From the NCBI GenBank assembly GCA_017531065.1, contig JAFXLR010000042.1, forward strand, positions 1 through 6,145: a DNA stretch of 6,145 nt. Direction: 5' to 3'. The notes under the pieces are model-generated. The model did not search any database and was not told the origin of the DNA. It saw only the letters and a program-made list of their open reading frames with translations. A program made the position numbers and the translations under genes. Below, piece by piece: positions 1 through 6,145 of the stretch. The stretch comes from Bacilli bacterium. Its GTDB lineage: Bacteria > Bacillota_I > Bacilli_A > RFN20 > CAG-826. Each line of letters begins with the position of its first letter. Position 1 is the stretch's first letter.

Positions 1-522
1 TACATGGTCGTCTTCTTGAAATACGCTTTATCGCTTGAGAAGAAGATCATGAATGAATCAAGAACCGATGAGCTCACCCAGATTAAGAACCGTTATGGCT
101 TATATGACTACTTCGAGATGATGGAAGACAAGAGCAACAAAGTCCTCGCCCTCTTCGACATCGACGATTTCAAAGCCGTCAACGACCGTTATGGCCATGC
201 TGGTGGAGACTATGTTCTCAAACGCATCGCCGAAATCGCAACCAAAGAATTAAGCGATTGCTTCGTCTGCCGTTATGGCGGAGAGGAATTCGTCATAGTC
301 TTTGAAGAAAACGATAATGTCTCAGTTCTTGAAAGGCTGGAGGCTTTAAGGAAAAAGATCGAAAACGAAAAGTTTGGATTCGAAGGCGATGATATCCAAA
401 TCACCATCACCATCGGTGCGACTAAAAACCTCGGCGACCTTTCGCTTGAGAGATGGGTTGAAGAAGCCGACGAGAAAATGTATTCCGGCAAGAAGAGCGG
501 GAAGAACAAGGTTGTCATTTAA
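1..522 (+). CDS. Diguanylate cyclase, GGDEF domain (5' partial)
   Basis: This is the C-terminal part of a GGDEF protein, which condenses two GTP into the second messenger c-di-GMP. Residues are counted from the ATG at 4-6. The domain spans about 20-172: the opening DELTQIKNR (22-30), the metal-site FDIDDFK (51-57), N60 and D69 in the base-binding region, the signature RYGGEEF (90-96), and the closing ADEKMYSGKKSGKN (155-168). The signature and metal residues are intact, so the domain should be catalytic. The RxxD product-inhibition site expected just before the signature is missing: L83 and C86 occupy its two key positions. The codon before the ATG (TAC) is in frame and no RBS is visible, so the gene almost certainly begins outside the window. 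The short hydrophobic stretch at residues 1-10 followed by a charged linker could be the end of a membrane helix, which would make it a membrane-anchored sensor cyclase. The sensory part cannot be seen. Confidence 0.95.
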   Translation, partial: YMVVFLKYALSLEKKIMNESRTDELTQIKNRYGLYDYFEMMEDKSNKVLALFDIDDFKAVNDRYGHAGGDYVLKRIAEIATKELSDCFVCRYGGEEFVIVFEENDNVSVLERLEALRKKIENEKFGFEGDDIQITITIGATKNLGDLSLERWVEEADEKMYSGKKSGKNKVVI

Positions 523-525
523 TTG

Positions 526-558
526 AAGAGGAGGCCAACCGAGGCTTCCTTTTTGTTT
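526..558 (+). terminator. Intrinsic terminator after the GGDEF gene
   Basis: Just after the TAA stop (520-522), the arm AGGAGGCC (529-536) pairs with GGCTTCCT (543-550), with one G-U pair and a six-base loop, AACCGA. Three more weak pairs (526-528 with 551-553) run into the tail TTTTGTTT (551-558). This is a standard rho-independent terminator that separates the cyclase from the lipoprotein gene. Confidence 0.85.
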
Positions 559-563
559 AGTTT

Positions 564-590
564 CAACGCGCGCTTATGCGCGAATTGTTG
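564..590 (+). repeat. GC-rich hairpin upstream of the lipoprotein promoter
   Basis: CGCGC (569-573) and GCGCG (578-582) form a perfect stem around the loop TTAT. Flanking CAAC (564-567) and GTTG (587-590) can also pair if AATT is bulged out. A T run follows (591-595). It could be a second, weaker terminator for the upstream gene or a protein-binding site, since its right flank overlaps the proposed -35 element. The sequence alone does not decide between these. Confidence 0.5.
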
Positions 591-640
591 TTTTTGGAAG
601 AGTAATTTGGTATAACGCTTTCATAGATTAAATAAAGGGG
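588..640 (+). promoter_or_regulatory. Sigma-A-like extended -10 promoter and RBS for the lipoprotein phosphatase
   Basis: The -10 element TATAAC (611-616) is preceded by TGG (608-610), an extended -10 motif. A weak -35 element, TTGTTT (588-593), lies exactly 17 bases upstream. Transcription would start near 622-625. The RBS AAAGGGG (634-640) sits six bases before the ATG at 647. This suggests constitutive housekeeping transcription, unless the hairpin overlapping the -35 acts as an operator. Confidence 0.7.
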
Positions 641-646
641 CTCTTT

Positions 647-2278
647 ATGAAAAATATCTCAATCAAATGCGCGATTCTTTTGAGCGCATTGTCTCTTGTG
701 GCTTTAGCGGGATGCGGTGGAACAGGACCAGAAGCAAGCACTGAAGTCTCAATCGTCGACCCAAGCGGTTTTAAGAACGTTAACGACAAAGAACCTTTTG
801 AACTCCATAGCGACCTTCAGAAGGCCTTCCTCGAATATGATGGCTCATTCGCCACATGCCCAGCTGACTTATATCCTGATGGAACGGCTAACCTCTCAGA
901 CTCCAATCCAATCACCTTGACCTGGAATTACGAGCTCCCAGAAGGCAAGGAAGTCTCTTCCTATAGCGTTATCTTTGGCCAGAAAGCGGACTTAAGCGAT
1001 GGTTACCGCGTTCTTGGAAACACCGAAGAATCGATCACCTTCTCTAATCCATTCCTTGGCACGAACTATTACAAACTCATTGCGACCTATGCGGATGGTA
1101 CGACCGATGAATCCTTGATCCACACCTTTGAGGTCAATAGCAAATACCCAAGGAACCTCACCATCTCTGGCATGACCAACTGCCGTGATATGGGTGGAAG
1201 AGTCACTGAAGACGGCACCAAGATCAAACAAGGCATGGTCTATCGTACGAGCGGCAAAAACCAGAACGGTTCTCTTACCGATGCGACCACCGAAGAGATG
1301 ATTAACCACCTTGGCGTTAAGAATGAGATCAACCTCGCTGACAGCGATTCCTATAACCTTGCGCTTGAAGGCACCAACGTGTTCTCTAGCTGCAAGATGG
1401 ACACTTCGAGCACTGGTGGCTTCCATCACTTCTCAAGAAATACCGAAGCCGTTAAGAACTTCTTCACGATCCTTTCCGATGAAGACAATTTCCCTCTCTT
1501 CTACCATTGCAAAATCGGCACTGACAGAACCGGCTTATGCTCCGTCTTGTTAAGCGGTCTCCTTGGCGTCTCTCTTGATGAGGTCTATCAGGACTATCTC
1601 TTCTCCAACTTCGGAAAGATCGGTGAGAAGAGAGGCATCGGCACCGGCGATTCCCACGACATGCTCAAATACGTCAATGACCTCTTGACCTTCTCTGGCG
1701 CCTCCTTCAAGAACAAGGTCTATAACGTTCTTCTCTCAATCGGCTTATCAAGAGAAACCTTGGACAAGGTCATCTCTAACCTCACTGAAGGCCCAGCTCC
1801 AAAAGGAAACGATGCCAATCAGGTCATCGCAAGAGCGGATGTCTTAGAAGGAACGAACGTTGAAGCGACCACCGACACAAGCGATAGAAAGCATCCAGAC
1901 ACTTATTACGTCCTTGATAGCACGGACAAATCCGTCAGCTATTCCTTCGATGTCTCTAGCGCCTTCACCGGTCAGGTTGTTGCGTATCTTGGCAATCCAT
2001 CTGATTCCACATCCAAGAAGATTGCTGACGCTATCTCCTGTGAGATCGATGGCTCTGACATAGAGATGAATGACCTCACTTACAAAGAGGCCAGAATGGG
2101 CAAATGCACCGTCAGTGGTTCTTCCCGCACGAACTACTGGCCAGTCATCCTTGGCACCGCTGAACTTGGTGCAGGAAACCACACCATCACCATCACCGGA
2201 ACCAGTGAAGGGATGAATATCGGAGGCATCTACATCTTCGATAACGCTACCGCAGGCGGATCTAACGGCATCGAATAA
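647..2278 (+). CDS. Surface lipoprotein phosphatase: FN3-like, Y_phosphatase3 and CBM6/35-like domains
   Basis: This 543-residue protein is predicted to be exported and lipid-anchored outside the cell. Residues 1-22 are a signal peptide with K2 and K7, a hydrophobic core and the lipobox LAGC, making C23 the lipidated residue. Residues about 88-166 look like a fibronectin-III-type beta-sandwich (TWNY, SYSVIFG, YYKLIATY). Residues about 168-380 are a phosphatase: NCRDMGG (178-184) matches the entry motif of the Y_phosphatase3 family, and HCKIGTDRTG (287-296) is the CX5R loop, with nucleophile C288 and phosphate-binding R294. The GLLGVSLDEVYQDYLFSN segment that follows is also typical of that family. 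Residues about 395-536 form a second beta-rich domain, ending in AGNHTITITG and GGIYIFD, that resembles CBM6/CBM35 carbohydrate-binding modules; this is the least certain assignment. Relatives such as Listeria LipA act on phosphotyrosine or phosphoinositides, but the substrate here is unknown. The start is fixed by the RBS at 634-640. The gene is monocistronic, between two terminators. Confidence 0.9.
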   Translation: MKNISIKCAILLSALSLVALAGCGGTGPEASTEVSIVDPSGFKNVNDKEPFELHSDLQKAFLEYDGSFATCPADLYPDGTANLSDSNPITLTWNYELPEGKEVSSYSVIFGQKADLSDGYRVLGNTEESITFSNPFLGTNYYKLIATYADGTTDESLIHTFEVNSKYPRNLTISGMTNCRDMGGRVTEDGTKIKQGMVYRTSGKNQNGSLTDATTEEMINHLGVKNEINLADSDSYNLALEGTNVFSSCKMDTSSTGGFHHFSRNTEAVKNFFTILSDEDNFPLFYHCKIGTDRTGLCSVLLSGLLGVSLDEVYQDYLFSNFGKIGEKRGIGTGDSHDMLKYVNDLLTFSGASFKNKVYNVLLSIGLSRETLDKVISNLTEGPAPKGNDANQVIARADVLEGTNVEATTDTSDRKHPDTYYVLDSTDKSVSYSFDVSSAFTGQVVAYLGNPSDSTSKKIADAISCEIDGSDIEMNDLTYKEARMGKCTVSGSSRTNYWPVILGTAELGAGNHTITITGTSEGMNIGGIYIFDNATAGGSNGIE

Positions 2279-2290
2279 AAAGTCACAAAT

Positions 2291-2325
2291 AAAAAACCAC
2301 CAGCAACGGTGGTTTTTCTTTTTGC
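2291..2325. terminator. Bidirectional intrinsic terminator between convergent genes
   Basis: A perfect 10-bp stem (AAAAACCACC at 2292-2301, GGTGGTTTTT at 2308-2317) encloses the loop AGCAAC. T tracts follow on both strands: TTTTTCTTTTT on plus, and T-rich sequence from the A run at 2287-2296 on minus. It lies 13 bases after the lipoprotein stop and just past the permease stop at 2333-2335, so it can serve both genes. Confidence 0.9.
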
Positions 2326-2332
2326 TCTTTTT

Positions 2333-4795
2333 CTATTCTCTGCTTCTTGTGTTGTCGGCGATGTTCCATCTCCTGATGCTAATCATCGCGAGCAAGTGAC
2401 AGGCGATGACGACAAGAAGGACAAAGCCCATGGCCATAAAGATGGTTGGCCAAGAGAAGACGAATGGATATGTCTGAGAAGAAGAGGAAGCTAGTGATAG
2501 CAAGATGGAGATATCAAGACCTACCACAGGAATGTCAAAGAGGGAAGATATCAAAAGCTGAGACACGCTTTGAAGCGTCCAGATATTCGAGATGTCAAAG
2601 ATGGAAAGGCCTATGGCTCTAAAGATGGTGAGTTGCCTTCGTTGTTCGAGCAAAGCGTTCTGAGACATGATGCAAAGGATGACGAAGGCCATTCCGATTG
2701 AGAAGGCGATCATGATGTAAATCATCGAATCGATGGCGTCAAAAATACCATGCAAATCCTTCGAGAGTGAATCGGTAAAGACGGTCAGGCATTGGTTACG
2801 GCTTTTGCTGAGAAACCTCAGCAAATCCCCATTATTTTTGACGTTCATGATGAAACTAGAGACATAATCGACGCCAAAGAGATTCATCTGGGTCTTTGAG
2901 AGATAGGTGATAGGGTGGAAGTATTGGAATGAGATCTCGGATACTTTAACCAGAACGTTGTTGATGCTGATTGAGTCGCCTTTCTTGACGTTTAGGATGT
3001 CAGCGATGGCCTTTGGAAGAATGACGCCTTCCTCACTCACGTTCAAAGTGCCAAGGCCATTTGAGGTTGGGATATTGATAAGAGGATTGAACCCAGAATC
3101 AATCGCAAGGCATTCGGCATAAACATCATCCCTGTTTGGGGTGTCAATCTTGAGATAGGTGTAATAGCATTCCTCAAATTCGTCTTCGCTCTTAGCCTGC
3201 TGCTTTAGGTCACTGATGAAAGACTGATCGTCTTCTCTTTGGGTGAGATAGATCTGGCAATCGTAATTGAGCCTTCTCTCAACGGATTGCTCAATCATCT
3301 CGTTTTTGGAAACGTTGAAGAGAGAAGAAAGAATAATCAAGACGAGGGAGGCGAATATTGAGAAAGCCGAAACGAAGAACCTTCTTGGGTTCTGACATAA
3401 GGAATTGACGCCGAGTTTGATGTTCATGGGCGACTTATCTATCAGTTTCTGAACTGCTTTTGGAAGTGGTTTCCTTCTTGCTTCGTTTGAGATGGTCGCG
3501 TCCTTTGGGGTGATTTTGAAAATGGCTCTTGTCGCTACAAAAGTGGTGGCAAGGATGAAGAGCATGAGTCCGATTATCGCGCCTATCGTCACGAAAGCGT
3601 TTAGCCCAGGGGCGATGGTAGGGATGCAGTATGTGTTCTTCATTAGCGATGACATGAGTATCGACAAGAGATAACCAGCGCCGCTTCCGGCTATCGAAGC
3701 CACGATGCCCATGACGGTGGTGAACAAAAGGAAGAGCCTCACGATTTCATCGTTGTCGATGCCGATTGACATCAATACGCCTATCTGCGGCGTCATCGTC
3801 TTGATGATCTGATTGATAAAGAGGCCAACGACGATCATCGTGACGCTATAAAAGAAGACGGGCAAGAAGACGGAAGCGATCGTCAATTGTTTCAAAGCCC
3901 GGTCCATATAAGCGATATGCAAGAGGTTGTTCCTAACGACTGCGCCAGTCACAGCGACCTCTTTGTCCTCGTAAAACTTTTTGGCCTTTTCGGTGACTTC
4001 ATCGGTCCCTTTTCCTTCGACGTTCTTGATAAGGACCTGATTGGCGAACTTGTTCATGAAATTGTCGTCGTTTCTGACTTCAATGAGGTCTGGGATGGTG
4101 ATTCCTGTAACGGCAGAGGCCCTTTCGTAATATTCCTTGAAGTCTGGATCGGCCGCCACTCTTTCGAGAATTACGATCGCAAGCTGCCTTAGGCCTTTTC
4201 CAAGTTCAGCTTCACTCGCATAGATGTATCCGAAATCATGGTTGTCTGACCATACGTAGTTATTCGCTCTTGGGTATATCGCTTCTGGAGTGTCAACGAT
4301 TTCAGAGATGTAGAAATCCGCGTACATCTCAAAGAAGCCCAGCTTGATTGTTTGGCCCGGTTCGAAGCCGTTATTCCTTGCAAACTTCTCGGCTACCGAG
4401 ACGTTTACCATATCTTTTCTTGTCGGGACGCTTTTGATTGGGTAACGCTTGAAGATGACGTTTGAGTCCTCGTTATAGGAGAAAACCCTTGAGACGATTG
4501 TCCTGTCAGATCCTTCTTTGTAGAGATAGCAATCGACAACCGTTCTGGCATCTGCTTTCTCAACCTCTTCTAGGTCGGTGATGGATAAAAGCTTTTGCCT
4601 TGATGTGAATTCAGTGCTGATTATCTCATCGACATCCTCATATTCGCTTACGAAATCCTGGTAATTCTTTTGGGTGTCCACGATGCATGAGCCAAAACAG
4701 CATAGTAAAGTCACTGCCAGCATGCTGACGAAGACCATTGAGATGAATAAGCCGAGGAACCTTTTAAAGAAAGGTTTGAACATCGCTTTGATCAT
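2333..4795 (-). CDS. ABC transporter permease, FtsX/MacB-like, two FtsX units
   Basis: This is an 820-residue membrane protein that partners the ATPase encoded directly upstream. It has the duplicated FtsX layout: TM1 (about 12-36), a first extracellular domain (about 37-302), TM2-TM4 (about 303-328, 350-385, 398-425), a cytoplasmic linker, TM5 (about 470-493), a second extracellular domain (about 494-686), and TM6-TM8 (about 687-713, 742-770, 780-807). The segment after TM6, EQRRQLTIFRAIGLS, is the conserved FtsX-domain coupling region that contacts the ATPase. Such permeases export lipoproteins, peptides or drugs, or transmit ATPase motion to periplasmic or surface enzymes, rather than import nutrients. 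The large ectodomains on both halves differ from BceB-type peptide-resistance permeases, which have one. I chose the ATG at 4793-4795, which overlaps the ATPase stop as TAATG. A GTG at 4799-4801 would add two residues and lies very close to the RBS-like GAAGAGG. The stop is TAG. The substrate cannot be told from the sequence. Confidence 0.92.
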   Translation of the reverse strand: MIKAMFKPFFKRFLGLFISMVFVSMLAVTLLCCFGSCIVDTQKNYQDFVSEYEDVDEIISTEFTSRQKLLSITDLEEVEKADARTVVDCYLYKEGSDRTIVSRVFSYNEDSNVIFKRYPIKSVPTRKDMVNVSVAEKFARNNGFEPGQTIKLGFFEMYADFYISEIVDTPEAIYPRANNYVWSDNHDFGYIYASEAELGKGLRQLAIVILERVAADPDFKEYYERASAVTGITIPDLIEVRNDDNFMNKFANQVLIKNVEGKGTDEVTEKAKKFYEDKEVAVTGAVVRNNLLHIAYMDRALKQLTIASVFLPVFFYSVTMIVVGLFINQIIKTMTPQIGVLMSIGIDNDEIVRLFLLFTTVMGIVASIAGSGAGYLLSILMSSLMKNTYCIPTIAPGLNAFVTIGAIIGLMLFILATTFVATRAIFKITPKDATISNEARRKPLPKAVQKLIDKSPMNIKLGVNSLCQNPRRFFVSAFSIFASLVLIILSSLFNVSKNEMIEQSVERRLNYDCQIYLTQREDDQSFISDLKQQAKSEDEFEECYYTYLKIDTPNRDDVYAECLAIDSGFNPLINIPTSNGLGTLNVSEEGVILPKAIADILNVKKGDSISINNVLVKVSEISFQYFHPITYLSKTQMNLFGVDYVSSFIMNVKNNGDLLRFLSKSRNQCLTVFTDSLSKDLHGIFDAIDSMIYIMIAFSIGMAFVILCIMSQNALLEQRRQLTIFRAIGLSIFDISNIWTLQSVSQLLISSLFDIPVVGLDISILLSLASSSSQTYPFVFSWPTIFMAMGFVLLVVIACHLLAMISIRRWNIADNTRSRE

Positions 4796-4812
4796 TACCA
4801 CTCAACCTCTTC
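4793..4812 (-). promoter_or_regulatory. TAATG stop-start overlap and RBS coupling the ATPase and permease genes
   Basis: On the minus strand the ATPase stop TAA (4795-4797) shares its last base with the permease ATG (4793-4795). A purine-rich GAAGAGG (4806-4812) lies inside the end of the ATPase gene, ten bases before the ATG and four before the alternative GTG. The overlap implies translational coupling, which would keep the two subunits in balanced amounts. Confidence 0.7.
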
Positions 4813-5502
4813 GGCTTTAATGACGTGCTTATTGATTTCGTCCGCGATGATTTTGCCGTTTTTCATCGTGACGATGCGATTAGCCATCTGGGCGATTTCT
4901 CTTGTGTGGGTTACGAGAACGATGGTCTTGCCTTCGTTATGGATTTCTTCAAGGAGCTTAAGGACCGCTTTACCTGAAGCATCATCCAAAGCGCCTGTTG
5001 GCTCATCGCAAAGAAGGATGTTTGATTCTTTGTTGAGGGCCCTTGCGATGGCGACGCGTTGTTGTTGTCCGCCTGAGAGCTGCCTTGGGAATTTGTCTTT
5101 CTTATCAAGGAGGCCAACCCTATCAAGGAGCTTAAGGGCTTTTTCTTTGTTACGGCTTCCTGGCGCCAGGGTAACGTTTTGGTAGACGGTGATGTCGTTA
5201 ATCAGGTTGAAGAATTGATAGATAAAACCGATCTCGTTTCTTCTATAAAGAGTCAGGCCTTTGTCTTTTAGCTTAACGATATCTCTGCCATTGACGATGA
5301 TCTCACCGGAATCGACTTTATCGATGGCACCAAGCATATTGAGGAAGGTGGACTTACCGCATCCAGAACCTCCAAGAATCACCAAAAAGTCGTGTTCATA
5401 GACTTTGAGTGAGACGTCGTTTAAAGCGTACATTAAACCTTCGCCCTCACCATAGGTTTTCACCAGGTTTCTGGCTTCGATAAGCACTTTCTTCTCTTCC
5501 AT
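4795..5502 (-). CDS. ABC transporter ATP-binding protein, LolD/MacB family
   Basis: This 235-residue cytoplasmic ATPase powers the FtsX-type permease encoded immediately downstream. All nucleotide-binding motifs are present and intact: Walker A GGSGCGKST (44-52), Q-loop glutamine Q96 in FIYQFFNLI, signature LSGGQQQRVAIARAL (142-156), Walker B ILLCDE with D166 and catalytic E167, D-loop GALD (170-173), and H-loop H199 in VTHT. The Q-loop context and the EPTGALD sequence are typical of the MacB/LolD/FtsE-like subfamily that pairs with FtsX-domain permeases. Length is normal for a stand-alone subunit. I chose the ATG at 5500-5502 because AAGGAAG (5512-5518 on the plus strand) lies nine bases upstream. 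An in-frame TTG at 5506-5508 would sit only three bases from that site. This is the first gene of a two-gene operon. Confidence 0.96.
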   Translation of the reverse strand: MEEKKVLIEARNLVKTYGEGEGLMYALNDVSLKVYEHDFLVILGGSGCGKSTFLNMLGAIDKVDSGEIIVNGRDIVKLKDKGLTLYRRNEIGFIYQFFNLINDITVYQNVTLAPGSRNKEKALKLLDRVGLLDKKDKFPRQLSGGQQQRVAIARALNKESNILLCDEPTGALDDASGKAVLKLLEEIHNEGKTIVLVTHTREIAQMANRIVTMKNGKIIADEINKHVIKAEEVEW

Positions 5503-5511
5503 ATGCAAAAA

Positions 5512-5518
5512 CTTCCTT
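5512..5518 (-). promoter_or_regulatory. Ribosome binding site of the ATPase gene
   Basis: AAGGAAG on the minus strand is the best anti-Shine-Dalgarno match upstream. Its nine-base distance to the ATG at 5502 supports that start over the TTG at 5508. Confidence 0.65.
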
Positions 5519-5541
5519 GATCGATGCGTTGCCGCGATGAG

Positions 5542-5574
5542 AAAAGTATTCTTTTAAGATATTTTATACAAAAA
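5542..5574 (-). promoter_or_regulatory. AT-rich putative promoter region of the ABC operon
   Basis: The gap between the PAP2 terminator and the ATPase gene is strongly AT-rich here. Candidate -10 elements on the minus strand are TATAAA (plus positions 5563-5568) and AATACT (5545-5550). For the latter, a weak TTTTTG (5569-5574) lies 18 bases upstream as a possible -35. A small perfect inverted repeat, AAAAG-TATT-CTTTT (5542-5555), overlaps this region. A promoter must lie nearby because a terminator precedes the operon, but its exact position is uncertain. Confidence 0.4.
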
Positions 5575-5599
5575 TTATCCGGAATGTGGGATTGTGCTT

Positions 5600-5624
5600 A
5601 AAAAAGACCGCCATCGGCGGCCTT
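5600..5624 (-). terminator. Intrinsic terminator of the PAP2 gene
   Basis: Read on the minus strand, the arm AAGGCCGCC (plus 5616-5624) pairs with GGCGGTCTT (plus 5604-5612) around the three-base loop GAT, with one G-U pair, and is followed directly by a run of T. It begins 15 bases after the PAP2 stop codon. It separates the PAP2 gene from the ABC operon on the same strand. Confidence 0.88.
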
Positions 5625-5638
5625 AGTTTTCTCTTTCG

Positions 5639-6145
5639 TTATTCTTCTTTAAGCTGAAGGGCTTTGACCCGCATCACGACTTCGTTGGCGATTAAGGTAA
5701 GGGTGAGCATGATGAACGCTCCCCAAGAGACGTCGCTTAAGTAGTGGGCGGCTGCTAAGACGCGGGCAATAGCGACTAGTAACACAAGAGCGCCAGCGCA
5801 GATGAAGGCCGGAAGCTGATATTTCTTGAGTTTCTCGTTTGCGAGAGGGAAGAAAGTCACGACGACAAAGAGGATAGATACTTCAGCAGTGTGTCCGCTT
5901 GGGTATGATTTGAAGTTGTCTTTGTCGATTCCATAAGTCTCCATAAGATCCTTGTAGTTTTTGCATGGCTCCCACCAATTATGGAAAGCGACATTCTCTT
6001 CGACTGAGATGAGCCTGTAACGAGGTCTATGCATGATGTCTTTGAGTCCGGTGACCGCTCCTAATAAAGCCGCGGCAAGAATGACGGCGATAATGACAAA
6101 GACGATCCACATGTTCTCGTTCTTGAAGTCTTTGAATAAGAAGTA
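5639..6145 (-). CDS. PAP2-family membrane phosphatase (5' partial)
   Basis: This is an integral membrane phosphatase of the PAP2 superfamily, whose members remove phosphate from lipid phosphates such as undecaprenyl diphosphate or phosphatidic acid at the outer membrane face. Counting from the ATG at 6110-6112, the three catalytic motifs are K24-x4-RP(29-30)RYR, YPSGH (70-74), and R117-x5-H123-x3-D127. The catalytic histidines are H74 and H123. Motif 3 begins with A116 where the family usually has S, and motif 1 has four rather than six residues between K and RP. Hydrophobic segments lie at about 1-23, 79-91, 100-116 and 129-148. The ATG has no RBS before it, and the 11 upstream codons to the window edge are open in frame (YFLFKDFKNEN), so the real start, and probably one or more further helices, lie outside. 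BcrC- or PgpB-like function is possible; the substrate is unknown. The stop is TAA at 5639-5641. Confidence 0.93.
   Translation of the reverse strand, partial: YFLFKDFKNENMWIVFVIIAVILAAALLGAVTGLKDIMHRPRYRLISVEENVAFHNWWEPCKNYKDLMETYGIDKDNFKSYPSGHTAEVSILFVVVTFFPLANEKLKKYQLPAFICAGALVLLVAIARVLAAAHYLSDVSWGAFIMLTLTLIANEVVMRVKALQLKEE

Noticed and set aside
529..540. Near-repeat of AGGAGGCCAACC here and in the ATPase gene near 5108-5119
   Set aside because: One copy is a terminator arm and the other is coding sequence. The match is short with no repeat structure around it, so chance is the simplest explanation.
992..1429. 145-codon open frame on the minus strand inside the lipoprotein gene
   Set aside because: It is the antisense shadow of a well-supported phosphatase gene, and has no RBS and no recognisable domain.
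2309..2494. 61-codon open frame on the plus strand beginning in the terminator
   Set aside because: Its start lies inside the terminator hairpin and it runs antisense to the permease C-terminus. The charged tail is low-complexity antisense sequence.
3887..4192. 101-codon open frame on the plus strand inside the permease gene
   Set aside because: It overlaps a clear permease coding region, shows no RBS or known motif, and would be an isolated gene antisense to an operon.
4684..4704. Cys-rich end of permease TM1 (CCFGSC) as a possible lipobox
   Set aside because: The residue at -3 is Phe rather than Leu or similar. The segment fits an FtsX first membrane helix followed by an ectodomain.
1..6145. 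Search for tRNA, rRNA, CRISPR, insertion sequence, attachment site or phage signals
   Set aside because: No cloverleaf-like segment, spaced direct repeats, transposase motif or terminal inverted repeats were seen. Nearly all of the window is accounted for by the five genes and short gaps.

Overview
The window reads as chromosomal DNA from a Gram-positive bacterium, most likely Bacillota. The clues are moderate base composition, purine-rich Shine-Dalgarno sites (AAAGGGG, AAGGAAG), a sigma-A-like promoter, a lipoprotein signal peptide, and short intrinsic terminators with T tails. Codons read normally with TAA and TAG stops, and I see no sign of a recoded TGA. I cannot fix the genus. An uncultured gut-type member of the Bacilli is a guess.

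Layout from left to right. (1) Positions 1-522, plus strand: the C-terminal part of a GGDEF diguanylate cyclase, cut by the left edge and followed by an intrinsic terminator. (2) Positions 523-646: a gap holding that terminator, a GC-rich hairpin, and an extended -10 promoter with a good RBS. (3) Positions 647-2278, plus strand: a secreted lipoprotein with an N-terminal beta-sandwich (FN3-like) region, a Y_phosphatase3-type tyrosine/dual-specificity phosphatase domain, and a C-terminal domain resembling CBM6/CBM35. (4) Positions 2291-2325: a hairpin with T tracts on both strands that serves two convergent genes. (5) Positions 2333-5502, minus strand: a two-gene ABC operon. The ATPase (LolD/MacB type) comes first, and the FtsX-family permease is coupled to it through a TAATG overlap. 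(6) Positions 5503-5638: the operon leader, with an AT-rich promoter region and the terminator of the next gene. (7) Positions 5639-6145, minus strand: a PAP2-family membrane phosphatase whose reading frame stays open through the right edge, so its true start lies outside.

How the genes relate. All have envelope or signalling roles: c-di-GMP synthesis, a surface phosphatase, an FtsX-type transporter or mechanotransmission complex, and a lipid phosphatase. Terminators separate them into four transcription units, and only the ABC pair is a clear operon. A link between the PAP2 protein and the ABC pair, such as lipid-carrier recycling plus envelope-antibiotic defence, is only a context inference. 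I see no RNA genes, CRISPR arrays, insertion sequences, attachment sites or phage genes. The most unusual item is the domain architecture of the lipoprotein phosphatase. I did not find evidence for a wholly new system.
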